Shown here in pieces: positions 45,810 to 57,264 of a stretch of DNA of 64,000 nt (position 1 is its first letter; the number at the start of each line of letters is the position of its first letter). Where the stretch lies: the NCBI RefSeq assembly GCF_037392515.1, contig NC_090280.1, positions 76,892,504-76,956,503 on the forward strand, in the 5' to 3' direction. A program made the position numbers and the translations under genes. The notes beneath the pieces were generated by a model. That model was not told the origin of the DNA, did no database searches, and saw only the letters and a list, made by a program, of their open reading frames with translations. This DNA comes from Haliotis asinina (lineage: Eukaryota > Mollusca > Gastropoda > Lepetellida > Haliotidae).

Positions 45810-46059
45810 ACAAGTCAATTTCTGCGCGTTATTCTCGTTATTTCTTGGATAATGGGCCAAAAAATCGGGCGAACCCCGAAAATATGTTTTGTCATGATGT
45901 TCCCTAGCACAATACTGGGTTTTCTGGCTTAATCCAACGGGGAGAAGTAGAATTGGAAGTCTTTGATTTTTGGCGGCCATCTTGGCCGATCTTACAGGTT
46001 TAATAATTACATGACGGTTTTGCCAAATTTGGACTTTTTCCCCACTGTTAGTAAAAATG

Positions 46060-46295
46060 AATGAGTGGGTGAGTTCATTTTTACACCCTAGTCAGCAATA
46101 TTCAAGCTATGTAGCGGCGGCCTGTAAATAATTGAGTTTATGATTAACTGCATGAACGTGGACCAAGGCAGTTGCAATACGCTCATATGTGTCAATCAAG
46201 TCAACGAGGCTGTCCATCCGATCCTGTTAGTCGCCTCTTACGACAAGCATGGGCTACTGAAGACCAATTCTAAGCCGGATCTTCTCGGGTATCAT
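46060..46295 (-). repeat. SINE family B
   Basis: Minus-strand copy with (GAGT) tail remnants, the GGCCTGTAAATAATTGAG block and TTAGTCGCCTCTTACGACAA at the 5' end. Confidence 0.75.
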
Positions 46296-46299
46296 TGAA

Positions 46300-46890
46300 T
46301 ACACTACACCAGACACTACAAGCACCTTCTGAATGTGGGCGATATATCCGAAAATCAAATAGACTTGAATGGATTTGACTGATGGAGCGAAAAAAATGAA
46401 GTCACGACATCCTGACGGCACGACATTAATTCATTAATTCAAAAGACAGTGTTGGTTCAAATGTCGGGTATTTGACGGTGGCTAGGATTTATTTAGGGAT
46501 TATTATTTTTTCCGGTATAGTTGCAGTACCAGATATGCATGAAAATATATACTGTAAGTCTGAATACGTTTTTGGGGAACCATCTTCCAAGATTCTTATG
46601 AACTGATATGCCCAGACTGTTTGAAACAGATAACTAGTGATTCCTGTCACCTGTACAACATACACTATCCTTACTATAGTCTTTACTGTGATAACAAGAA
46701 CCGTATATAGGGTTTCCCGGTGATGAATGGGCACTTGAGGTATCTGTTATTAGAAATGCGTCACATAATCCTAATATGATGTCATCAGTAATAAAACTGA
46801 ATTATTTACGGCAATTTGATGATATGACGACACGTTGCCCCTACAAACAAGGAAAACATCGGAACATTTGATAGGAACTAGGGAATCTGT
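46300..46890. other. Non-coding
   Basis: The last 130 bp (from 46760) resemble 48780-48885; otherwise nothing recognised. Confidence 0.45.
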
Positions 46891-46894
46891 CGAG

Positions 46895-47047
46895 AGGCGG
46901 TGAGGTGGCCTAGTGGTGAATGAGTTCACCACCGAGACCCGGGTTCGATTCCCCACATGAGCGCAGTGTGTGAAGCTAATTCCTGGTGTACCCCGCCGTG
47001 ATATCGTTGAAATACTGCTAGGAGCGGCGTAAAACTTAATCACTCAC
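46895..47047 (+). repeat. SINE family A
   Basis: Head with A box and perfect B box (GGTTCGATTCC), full body and GGCGTAAAACTTAATCACTCAC tail. Confidence 0.85.
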
Positions 47048-47049
47048 AA

Positions 47050-48270
47050 CCATACATGATGAGAATAACCCCAAAATATCTCTGTCCCTGCACCCAACTG
47101 TGGTGAGAGCCATCAGTTCGAATTTGAACATCTAGTATTGAGCAACTGAGTGATTAAGTAAGTTTTACAGTATAAACATTCGGGCATAAATATATTCAAG
47201 TTAAACCATAATATCAGAAATATTAATAAAAACTCGTCAAAAGTATTCAAACACATCACAATCGAATACCGGCCCCATTTCTGTTTTGTTTCATTAAAAA
47301 AAAAAATCAGATATGGTTGAATACTTTCTATTACCCGACAGTTACAGATCTTACCGATATGCGCATGAAATGGTTACCATGGCGACCAGCATGTCATAAA
47401 TCACTGATTGCACAATAAATCACTGATTACTGATAAATCCATAGAGGCGATTAGATTGGATGCTGTTTAAACAGTAGGTTGGATAAAAGATCCTATTTTT
47501 TCAAAAGACATTTATCATTATTTCAAATATCATTTATTTCGTTTTGTTTTTCCATTATTTTTATATAATTTTGCCTATTTTCTGTTTAATATTTCTTTCT
47601 CAGACACGGAATTGTAACAGAACTACCGCGAAAAACATCGTACAACAACATAAACAGTTAATTGAAATAATTATAAATTTTCCCGTATTGAGCCGTTTGC
47701 ACGAAATAGAACGCCTTCAGATATTCCGACATTGTTTCTCTTGACGTCACACTGACGTCATATTTGAACCCTTGCTCCGCGCGGATGGGCACCGAATCCA
47801 CTGAAGCTTGCTGGAGAGACAAAAATGGCATGGACACACTTATGGTCCAAATGTGAGAAAGATGTTCCCTTTAAATTCAGTGTAAAACGCCAAATGCTTA
47901 TTAACGCAGTACACCCGGCGCTGAGTTCAGCAGCCTGTCTTATCGGGTAACAGTAATATCAGATTTATCTTCCTTTTTGTCAAAAGGAGTAAACGGATTT
48001 CAGACGTTCATGATCAAATGACGTCATGTTTTGTGACAACGGAATCGCACTGAATGACGACACACGCCGTAAGTCCACATTGTAAAGTAAGTGTAAATTA
48101 TAGCAGTAAACTGACTGTGCTCCCACAACTGGCATTTTTATCATTGACGTGCATAATAAATATCATCGAATGTTATTTACCCCATAACCAACCAGGAAAG
48201 AAACTATGATTTCGAAATCAACTCACTCACTCAGCAACTACTGTTTTACTATTTACGGCATCCCGCCAGC
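47050..48270. other. Non-coding, AT-rich
   Basis: No coding features. Holds the paired CRE-type sites at 47742-47760. Confidence 0.45.
47742..47760. promoter_or_regulatory. Two TGACGTCA sites 11 bp apart
   Basis: Perfect CREB/ATF-type palindromes at 47742-47749 and 47753-47760, one helical turn apart. No gene start is evident nearby. Confidence 0.35.
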
Positions 48271-48271
48271 T

Positions 48272-48405
48272 TAAATGAATAAGTGAGTATGGTTTTACGC
48301 CGCTCTTAGAAATGTTCCAGAAATGCCACGGCAAAGGCCACACGAAGTTTTCTTCGCATGTTGTAAACCCCTGGGCAATCAAATCCTGGCCGTGACCCGT
48401 GAACG
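48272..48405 (-). repeat. SINE family A
   Basis: Antisense tail (GAGTATGGTTTTACGCCGC), body and decayed head. Confidence 0.7.
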
Positions 48406-48432
48406 CTATGGCCTTATGCATTATCACCACGG

Positions 48433-48588
48433 GGTGGTGTGGTAGCCTAGTGGTTAAAGAGTTCGCTCGTGACGCCGAACACCGGGGATCGATTCCTCAC
48501 ATGGGTACCACGTGTGGAGTCCATTTCTGGTGTCTGGTGAGATTGCAGGAATTTTGCTAAAGGCGGCGTACAATATTCACTCACTTCC
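48433..48588 (+). repeat. SINE family A
   Basis: Head GGTAGCCTAGTGGTTAAAGA intact, B box mutated to GGATCGATTCC, short body, tail partly decayed. Confidence 0.8.
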
Positions 48589-48905
48589 TTACGATTATCA
48601 TCATCAAGTTGTTTTAGTTATATAGTGTATCAAGTAAATGAGACCGGGAATTTCGCATGGCATGCATCAACATTCTAAACATTCTGTGTATTTGCCATTC
48701 ACTGCAAGACAGGCGGTACCCGCATGATAGATAGTCTCTGGTTCCTAAGCGACGACTGGCCACATCATATAATGGTAACTGTGACGTCATCAGTGATAAA
48801 ATTCAAATATGTACGAAAATTTGATGACACGTTGTATGTACAGACAAGGAAAAATTAGAACATTTGATATGAACAAGGGAATCTGTCATTACAATTGACC
48901 ATACC

Positions 48906-48957
48906 GTGGTGAAAGAGTTCGCCATCGAGACCCGGGCTCGATTCCCCACATGGCTGC
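48906..48957 (+). repeat. SINE family A head fragment joined to family B
   Basis: Head with GGCTCGATTCC runs straight into an antisense family B copy at 48955. Confidence 0.6.
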
Positions 48958-49148
48958 GGTCTGTAAATAATCGAGTCTGAACCAGACAACCCATTGATCA
49001 ACAACATGAGCATCAATCTGAGCAATTGGGAAAAAAAGTCAGCGAGGCTGACCACCCCGTTAGTCGCCTCTTGCGACCAGCATAGTCACCTTTTATGGCA
49101 AGCATGGGTTGCTGAAAGCCTATTCTACCCCGGGACCTTCACGGGTCT
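48955..49148 (-). repeat. SINE family B
   Basis: Minus-strand copy, with both TTAGTCGCCTCTTGCGACCA and GGCAAGCATGGGTTGCTGAA blocks. Confidence 0.75.
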
Positions 49149-49149
49149 G

Positions 49150-49660
49150 ACTGTGGAGGTAGCACAGTGAGGTAAATGTGAACTGTCATACCTTGGTGAT
49201 ATCAGATTACTCCCAGCTGATATCAAACAGACCCACGTGTCACATGATACTAGTGATACACAGATAATTATCTGTACTTCTGAAGCAAACACAGTGTGTT
49301 ACCCTAACGCTGATGTTACAAATTCTCCTGTGGCTAAGGGAAACAGTTCCTCGAGTGTTCATAGCATTATACTGTCTGCAGATAATATCTTATATTAATG
49401 TAATTTGATGCTTATGATGACGATGCTGCTGCTACTGCGGCTGCTGCTGCTGGTTGTGGTGGTGAATTTGAGTTTCTTTTCTAGATTCAGCATTGCATTC
49501 TGTATGTGTGTATGTATGCGTGCGTGCGCGCGTGTGTATTATCTGATTCGAAATTAATCTGATTTGAAATTCTGACGAACACTGTCAATATACATTATTT
49601 CACCCCTTTTCATGTACCAGGTGATCCCTGTGATCCTGGGTACATTAAAAACATAAAACA
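49150..49660. other. Non-coding
   Basis: Contains short GCT and TG/CG runs near 49425-49540; nothing else. Confidence 0.4.
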
Positions 49661-49663
49661 CAA

Positions 49664-49966
49664 ACTGCAGTTTTCCATATTTGAACCTCAAGTTTGACTT
49701 TTCTTGCCGATTCAAATGCCGAAACCCGAATATGAAGAAAAGTCAAACTTGAGGTTGAAATATTGAAAAATGTAGATTTTTCTCTTCATGTTTTTAAGAT
49801 ACTCTTCTAGGGGCCCATGGAACCTTAGAAGGGGTGAGGTAGTGTATATTGACACTGTTCGTCATAATTCCTAATCCGAAAAAAATATTCAGATTCGGGA
49901 TTCAAATGCTGAAACCCGAATGTGAAGAAAACTCAAACTTGAGGTCCAAATATGGAAAACTGCAGT
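49664..49966. mobile_element. 303-bp inverted-repeat element
   Basis: Ends 49664-49706 and 49925-49966 are inverse copies (ACTGCAGTTTTCCATATTTG...CAAGTTTGA). A third, internal copy of the same arm lies near 49733-49780, so a hairpin can also form within its left half. No ORF. Confidence 0.75.
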
Positions 49967-50380
49967 GAACATCACGCGCATGCTTACTAACGTTGCACAA
50001 GAAACATTTGTGACCGGTACACAATCAGTTAAAAACAAGCGCGTGAAACGAAATCATGAACCGTGGTTCGGAAATGAATGTAAATTTCACAGAAAAGAAT
50101 TCAACAAAGCGAAGAAACACTTAAAAAATAATATCACGAACAAAGAATCGTTCCGTGAATCTTCGAACGAGTACTAGAAATGTATGTATAGGAACATTCG
50201 ATAATATAAACAGCAGTTGCACGACAGGTTGGGAAATTCACAAAGATACTCTCCTCGTGAATTCTAGAAGTTTAATAAAATTTGCGGAACAAAGATGGAG
50301 TGATGCAATTCCAAATGTCGATGTTGTTCAACAACATTATGGTAAAGTCCTGTTCGATTTGTATTTACCATATTCATAGT
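49967..50380 (+). pseudogene. LINE ORF2 fragment (endonuclease-RT linker)
   Basis: Open reading KRNHEPWFGNECKFHRKEF then KAKKHLKN matches the linker between endonuclease and reverse transcriptase of many non-LTR elements (pattern PW.N.EC...R..Y.KAK). The frame changes at about 50165 and the sequence then decays. Starts exactly at the border of the inverted-repeat element. Confidence 0.6.
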
Positions 50381-50782
50381 GGCAGTTGAGTATTTAGTAA
50401 TAAAGATAAATACCCCTCAATACCCTTCAATACTTGTACAACACAACCACTTCACTTCTTCTTGCAGACAGTAAGGGTGTTAATGATATCTGAGGTGGTA
50501 TGATTTATCACAATGCGTAATCTATCTGATCAAGTTCTCAGATATGTCTGCGATGTCACCATAAGGAGCTACTGAACAAGCGTTACTGCTCCGAGAGCCA
50601 TGGTGGACGGTAAGAATGAAAGTCTCCCCAGATCAAAACCAGGAAACCTTGTTGGTTTTTTGACGTCGTCCTTTTACAGGGGACGTGTTAGAATCTGCAA
50701 ATGTAGGCGACGTGACAAAAATTTTGTCAACTGTCCCTTCATCTTCACATACCTTCACGTGACAGTGTGGGTGAATATGAGG

Positions 50783-50788
50783 TATAAA
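50783..50788 (+). promoter_or_regulatory. TATA-box-like motif
   Basis: TATAAA in GGTATAAAAT about 600 nt upstream of the IL-17-like sequence; association uncertain. Confidence 0.25.
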
Positions 50789-50892
50789 ATACACCCTTGG
50801 TTGCTGCACATACCAACCCGAACCCTCGAAAAGAAATATTTGTTTAAAGTTTCGCTGACGCTTACGGCCATCACATCTCCACCGAGTGTCTT

Positions 50893-51165
50893 ACCGACGT
50901 CACAGAAGACCTTCTCCACTGAAGACCTTCTTCCACCAAGGCTTACCCACGTCACAGATCTTCTTCCACCGAGGCTTACCGACGCCACAGAAGATCTTCT
51001 TTCACTCAGGCTTACCCACGTCACACAAGATCTTTTCCACTCAGGCTTACCAACGTCACAGAAGACCTTCCACTCAGACTTACGTACGTCAAAGAGGACC
51101 TTATCGTCCACTGAGGCTAACGGACTTTCGAGAGGACATTTTACCACTGAGGATCTTCTGCATCA
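50893..51165. repeat. Minisatellite upstream of the IL-17-like sequence
   Basis: Units of about 33-37 bp containing GTCACAGAAGACCTTC and CACTGAGGCTTACC with variable spacing. It opens frames on both strands, so the 233-codon ORF spanning it is not taken as a gene. Confidence 0.85.
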
Positions 51166-51301
51166 CAGAGAACCTTCATATGTGGTTGTCGTCATGATGA
51201 CGTTCGTCGTGGAGGATGCTGCCAAAGTTCGAAACGTAACCACAGTTCGGTCTGGTCAAAAGTGCATGCAGACATCAAACCTTGCGCAGATCTTCACGTG
51301 A

Positions 51302-51650
51302 TCAAACAATCTGACTGGGCCAACACCCGGGTCTCTCTGCAGTTCTCAGACATGTCCCTGGGACGTGAGTCGCAGCCTTGAAAATCCAGTATGTGAACGT
51401 TCCATCTGCCCTTGGTACTACACGGTCAGGCATTTTGTTGACAAACTACTACCCTCAAGAACTTACGGAGGCCAGATGCAGATGTCGTTACTGTGTCAAT
51501 TACAGCATCAACGTATGTGAACCAGTCCTCATCAACATCCAGATTTTAGAGACCAGTGGCTGTGTAAATGGCGTCTTCACATACCAACTACAGACGGTTG
51601 TAATAGCAGTTAGTTGTACATGCACCATGGGTCGTCTCTCGGCAGGTCTT
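51302..51650 (+). pseudogene. Interleukin-17-like cytokine sequence, frame-broken
   Basis: Two adjoining frames together show the IL-17 cystine-knot pattern. The first (51302-51424) reads SSQTCPWDV and ERSICPWYYT. The second (from about 51444) reads NYYPQELTEARCRCRYC, then VCEPVLINIQILETSGC and TVVIAVSCTCTM. The order RS.CPW.Y / YP..L.EA.C.C..C / C...Y / V.VSCTC is the family signature. The frames differ by one nucleotide between 51425 and 51443, and a TGA at 51299-51301 closes the first frame upstream, so no signal peptide can be joined. It may be a pseudogene, a sequencing indel, or the last exon of a gene whose first exon is elsewhere. IL-17s are secreted immune cytokines expanded in molluscs. 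Confidence 0.62.
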
Positions 51651-51724
51651 GGCGCAACGGTTGCGACTGGTTTTTTTTGTCATCACAGAAACACTTGCAA
51701 TCTGCAAACTGCTGAGTAAGCCCA

Positions 51725-52030
51725 TATTCGGTAATCACAACCTTTATTACTCCTTTACAAACATTTTTTTAAAATATTGCCTTTGGTGTGCTCTTAACAT
51801 ATATCTCGCAGTTGTAGTCTCTGATGAGTTTTTGAAATGGTTTGATGTTTTAGATTTATTTGTTTGTGAAAATATTTAGTAAATATATTCGTGTTTATGT
51901 ATACATTGTTTAAAAAATACTTTTGTTGGTAACATTGGATATGAAAAATATTAATAAATAGTTTTCAATGTAATTAAGTGTGTTGAATGTTTCTCCCAAC
52001 GATGTAAACGCAGTTCCCTCTCTTTGCCAC
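51725..52030. other. Non-coding
   Basis: AT-rich; nothing recognised. Confidence 0.4.
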
Positions 52031-52036
52031 TTTTTA

Positions 52037-52190
52037 GGGCGGTGGGGAAGCAAGCGTCCGCTCGTCTCGCCGAAGACACGGGTTCGATTCCCTACAAGGG
52101 TACAAAGTGTGAAGCTCATGTGTATTGTACCCAGCCGTGGTTTTGCTGGAATATTGCTGTTCGCGGCGTAAAATCAAACTCTCTCACTCG
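52037..52190 (+). repeat. SINE family A
   Basis: Head slightly deleted in the A-box area, perfect B box, body and tail (GGCGTAAAATCAAACTC). Confidence 0.8.
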
Positions 52191-52194
52191 CCTC

Positions 52195-52835
52195 TAGATG
52201 CGTCCTCTTTCACAAAGCGAACCCATAAGGTCCATTTTTCGCGTGCGTCGTCCGTGAATTGTTAAGGACCTCACTCAAACGGAAGTCGGCTTGTTCTTGT
52301 TGGCTGAGAGCCTGTTCCTTCAATCTTTTGATTGGTACATATATAGGTACAACTTATCGTAATTAATCGCATACACAGCCATGGTAAAACTGATTGGTAT
52401 ATCTAACATACGATGTTTAAATTGCTGCACCGTTTGTAATATTTCAGAACTGAGAATTTTGTATCTGTCCAACTTGACCCTTCGTGCAACACTTTACGGG
52501 GATATCTGGGAGCCCTGGGCAGCTTAATTGTTTTAGGTCTCCTGAATTTGAAGGAAGTCCTTGTTTTTCCTGTTCCTGTTATCATGGACACCACGTAGGA
52601 CTGTACGGATGTGTATGTACCTGAGATATTTTCCCAGCTGATGGGTAAGTATTGAAAGCAAGTCGTCCGAAACTGAATTTGTTGACATTATTCTTGCAAG
52701 AGTTAATTAACAGGTGGGCTTTCACTTATGATGACACACTTATGGCCAACTACTGTTGTAGGAATCCTACAGCCGATACTGTTCTGGACCCTTTTATACA
52801 TAATTCCTCAAAACTATTTTGCTTTCCTGCTTTGG
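52195..52835. other. Non-coding
   Basis: No family resemblance in the short ORFs. Confidence 0.4.
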
Positions 52836-52837
52836 AC

Positions 52838-52975
52838 CTGTGTGGTAGTCGTTAAAGTGTTGACTCGTAATGCCTAAGACACGAGTTCGATTCCCCACGC
52901 AGGTGCAGTGTATTAAGCCAATTTCTGGTGTCGCCCGACGTGGTATTGCTAAAATGCCGAAAAGCATTCTCTGTC
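52838..52975 (+). repeat. SINE family A, tail lost
   Basis: Head GTGTGGTAGTCGTTAAAGTG, B box AGTTCGATTCC, and body to GGTATTGCTAAAATG. Confidence 0.7.
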
Positions 52976-52979
52976 ACTG

Positions 52980-54020
52980 CCTGTACCAAATGCGTATAAT
53001 CTGAGAACAGTCCGTGAATAATCTATGTATGAATCGAACATAACCCAGCGATATCCGCTGATTTCATTTAGAAATGTGATAACATTGTATTTGTTTCTGA
53101 CAGAGGGTAGGGACAAGAATTAATTGCATACTCACCAAGCATGTTATTGTATAGTCTCACAGTCCCTGAACCACATTTTCTTCCCAATGGCCAAGCCCTC
53201 TCTGCAATGGCAAACCCTTAAATGAAGCAAGTCTAGATTTCCTAGTCTCCCTGGGGCTCCTTCTAAATTTACATGGGTAGATTGTTACTATAAAACTTAT
53301 ATATATTCAGAGACTAAGGATTATTCTAATTATTGTGCTATACATAATACATTGATATAACTTGAATGAATTCCAAATACATGTAATATTCCTGATGATT
53401 CATAATACTGCTTTATGCATACCGCATTGTGATGTACGTGCATGGTGTTCTATGCTATGGACGAATCTATGCTATGGACAAATCAATGTGTGTGTGTGTG
53501 TGTGTGCGTGCGTGCGTGTGTGTGTGTGTGTGTGTGTGTGTATACATACGTGCATATATTTAGTATTCACTGGATAATTTGAACTCAACCATTCTAAAGT
53601 ACATTTTGCAAAACATTCCAAACTGTTTATAGCTGCTGTATACACATGAGCTGATGTATTGTAAAACAAATTCCTCGTGTTGAAAAGATTATTGTCATGA
53701 GTTCCATGATTTGTAGATAATATGTCTCGCTAACCATTTCTGATGTCTATGATAAATTATTACATAAATATATTTTGTAAAAGTAAGAGTAAAATACTTG
53801 TTTTTGAAAAAGTTGTTGTACGCACTAGCCGTTGGCATATACGTTTATTCAACTTGTTAACTAAGGGTCAAACGTGTCGATCGGGATTCGACCATGTTGG
53901 TCTTTGTGCTAAATTTATGAAATACGCAAACTGTTTCAGGACTTACCTTGGTATGAAAATAGCTAATTCTACCAATCATGTAGTAATAGGGCTGTACCGA
54001 TCCATCGAACTATCAACAGG
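52980..54020. other. Non-coding, AT-rich, with a (TG)n tract
   Basis: Microsatellite of TG/CG dinucleotides at 53487-53541; no exons recognised. Confidence 0.6.
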
Positions 54021-54044
54021 TTGAAGTTGTCGACGGTAGAAATG

Positions 54045-55245
54045 AAACTGAACAATCTGAACAAGCTGAAAAAGCTGAACAATCTGAACATGCTGAACAA
54101 GCTGAAAAAGCTGAACAAGCTGAACAAGCTTAACATGCTGAACGTGCTGAACATGCTGAACAAGCTGAACATGCTGAACATGCTGAACAAGCTGAACAAG
54201 CTTAACATGCTGAACAAGCTTAACATGCTGAACATGTTGTACAAGCTTAACATGCTGAACATGCTGAATATGCTGAACATGCTGAACAAGCTGAACAAGC
54301 TGAACAAGCTGAACATGCTGAACAAGCTGAACATGCTGAACATGCTCAACAAGCTTAACAAGCTGAACAAGCTGAACATGCTGATCAAGCTTCACATGCT
54401 GAAAAAGCTGAACAAGCTGAACAAGCTTAACATGCTGAACGTGCTGAACAAGCTGAACATGCTGAACAAGCTGAACAAGCTGAACAAGCTTAACATGCTG
54501 AACAAGCTTAACATGCTGAACAAGCTTAACATGCTGAACATGTTGTACAAGCTTAACATGCTGAACATGCTGAACAAGCTGAACATGCTAAATATGCTGA
54601 ACATGCTGAACAAGCTGAACATGCTGAACATGCTACATGCTGAACAAGCTGAACAAGGTGATCATGCTGAACATGCTGAACAAGCTGAACAAGGTGATCA
54701 TGCTGAACAAGCTGAACAAACTTAACATGCTGAACATGCTACATGCTACATGCTGAACAAGCTGAACAAGCTTAACAAGCTGAACATGCTGAACAAGCTG
54801 AACAAGCTTAACAAGCTGAACATGCTGAACAAGCTGAAAAAGCTGAACAAGCTGAACATGCTGAATATGCTGAACAAGCTGAACATGGTGAACAAGCTGA
54901 ACAAGCTGAACATGCTGAACATGCTGAACAAGCTGAATATGCTGAACAAGCTGAATATGCTGAACAAGCTGAACATGGTGAACATGCTGAACAAGCTGAA
55001 CATGCTGAACAAGCTGAACATGCTGAACGTGCTCAACAAGCTTAACAAGCTGAACAAGCTGAACATGCTGAACAAGCTGAAAAGCTGCACATGCTCAGCA
55101 TGCTGAACATGCTGAACAAGCTGAACATGCTGAACAAGCTGAACTTTCTGAACATGCTGAACATGCTGAACAAGCTGAAAAAGCTGCACATGCTCAGCAT
55201 GCTGAACAAGCTGAACATGCTGAACATGCTGAACATGCTGAACGT
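54045..55245. repeat. 1.2-kb minisatellite of 9-bp units
   Basis: Over 120 units of CTGAACAAG or CTGAACATG, with CTTAAC variants. Units differ mainly at one A/T site. A block with TGTTGTACAAGC recurs at 54235 and 54541, 306 bp (34 units) apart, showing a higher-order duplication. Since 9 is a multiple of 3, ORFs of 100-230 codons exist on both strands with low-complexity products (LNKLNM, VQHVQL, FSMFSL); I do not call them genes. Confidence 0.95.
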
Positions 55246-55249
55246 CTTG

Positions 55250-55575
55250 GTGCTTGGGACATAATAACAAAAAGCAACATCGGCAGGGAATTACGATGGA
55301 CAGTATCAAAGAAGAACATTGCTACTTCGCCACTTGTACGATTTGACAGTGGCACTGAAACCTATGAGAGTAAGATTCAGATTTACCATCACATCGTCAA
55401 TATTTCAGCCATACCGTGATCAAAGCAAGTCATATATTAATAATATATAGAATTTGATTGTAAAATCTGTCGACACGGTGCATGAATATCACATATATTG
55501 ATATATAAACTAGTATTTTAACCACAACTAGTAACACTATTCGAGTCCATATAAAAACGATATATAGATCACCAT
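55250..55575. other. Non-coding
   Basis: Nothing recognised. Confidence 0.4.
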
Positions 55576-55581
55576 CAGCTG

Positions 55582-55733
55582 AGTGAGTTCTGTTTTACAC
55601 CGCTTTGAGCAACATTCTAGCAATATAACGGCGGGGAATACCAGAAATGGACTCCACACATAGTACCAAAGAGGGCAATCGAACCATGGACTTCTGTGTG
55701 AACGCTTTAACCACTAGGCTGCCCCACCGTACC
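55582..55733 (-). repeat. SINE family A
   Basis: Near full-length antisense copy: tail GAGTGAGTTCTGTTTTACAC, body, head GCTTTAACCACTAGGCTGCC. Confidence 0.85.
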
Positions 55734-55739
55734 CCGTCA

Positions 55740-56485
55740 TCAACTAAAGGAAGAGCACCTTACTAAGATATATGCTGCCAATCTAATTACAGACATTCAT
55801 TAAGTGTGTACAATACCATGACTGCAAGGCCTATACGTGCCCTCCATCCACGCTAGTTAATTGAACAATGCACTGCATATTGGTGAGTCATCAGTCTTTT
55901 AGTTTTCTCGGTTTTTGAATACATTTGGCGGACAGTTGAACTGAATAGAAACAAAAATATATCCTACAAAACCAACAACAAAACAAGCTATGATTAAATG
56001 CTGTCCGACATTTGTAAATCAAATGTGTTAATAAAGTAGCAACAATATTTTCATGTGATTCATCGACATTATTAAAATTTCTATATCATCTGGATATCAA
56101 AACATCACAAGCTGATAAATATCCACTCACGAGTCACGCTCGTATGATTACAGGTTGTATGCATCAAAAAAGGTAAATGCAACACTTGTCATCGACTGAT
56201 CACATTTAATATATAAACTGTTCAGTTCAGTAATTCAGTAAGGACATGGTTATTTGAAAAGTTGCAATATTACATGATCGTTTTATCAAGTTTTGACTAT
56301 TTTCTCACTGTAAATAAAATAGAGTGAGATTATTTTACGCCGCACTCATATTATATGTCTTGCGAGGAACGCAACATGAAATACATAAATGTGTTTACTT
56401 TTAAGTAAGGTTGATAAATGTTATATTCAACGGTTGTTTTTATCTGCCTTGGGCTAGTACTTTAGACTATGTAGCAAATCTGCCA
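55740..56485. other. Non-coding, AT-rich
   Basis: Nothing recognised. Confidence 0.4.
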
Positions 56486-56489
56486 GCGG

Positions 56490-56665
56490 GTTGGTTGCTA
56501 TTTCGTTTAACGCTGCACTGAGCAATATTTTAGCTATATGAAGGCAGTCTGAAAATAATCGAGTCTGGACAACACAATCCAGTGGTCAACAGCATGAGCA
56601 TCGTTCTGTACATTTGGGATACGATGACATGTGTCAACCAAATCAGCGAGTCTTGACCACTCATT
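56490..56665 (-). repeat. SINE family B
   Basis: Antisense copy: AACGCTGCACTGAGC, AATAATCGAGTCTGG, CAACAGCATGAGCATCG and ACATGTGTCAACC blocks. Confidence 0.75.
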
Positions 56666-57264
56666 TACGAAAAAATGCCAAACAACCAGAGGGACAGAGA
56701 CATAGGTGTTTTATCATAGTCTCACCTCAAATATGGTACGTACATTATATTGCACGAAAGCTAAAGACGTGTATACAAAAGAACCTGAGTCACTCCTTTT
56801 ATAGGTATGAGGGACTTCTGTGAAAACAACATTGTAATTAAAATATACATAAACACAATTAAGAGCAATTTGTATATGAAATATATTTTTCGTTTACCTA
56901 GAATAGTAAGAACAGCACAATCTATTGACAGTCCGTTGCATTATTGAAATCTTGCCATAAAGGAATTGCACTTTTCAAATAATACTCTCATACAGCGGAG
57001 AACATAAAATGACGAGGCACTGATACTCGACACTGGTTTTGCAATGAAAACACACTCTTTCGTTTCCTTGTAGATTACTGTACTTCCCGGTCCAGGCATT
57101 ACAGTCAACTTACAATGACGTTATTATCCAGCATTATGTATAGTTCATATCACAAGGAGCTAATTATATAAGTTGGGTTTCTTTCTTGCTTGGACCGTGT
57201 CTATCGTGAATATCAATCCGTCAGTCTCAAACAAACTGGTAAACAAATAACATTTACATACAGA

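Noticed and set aside
50600-51301. 233-codon ORF
   Set aside because: Most of it is the minisatellite, with parallel ORFs on the other strand; only its last codons approach the IL-17-like region and no signal peptide starts it.
54021-55309. Long low-complexity ORFs (up to 234 codons) on both strands
   Set aside because: They follow from a 9-bp tandem repeat whose length is a multiple of three; several frames on both strands are open and none has a non-repeat domain.
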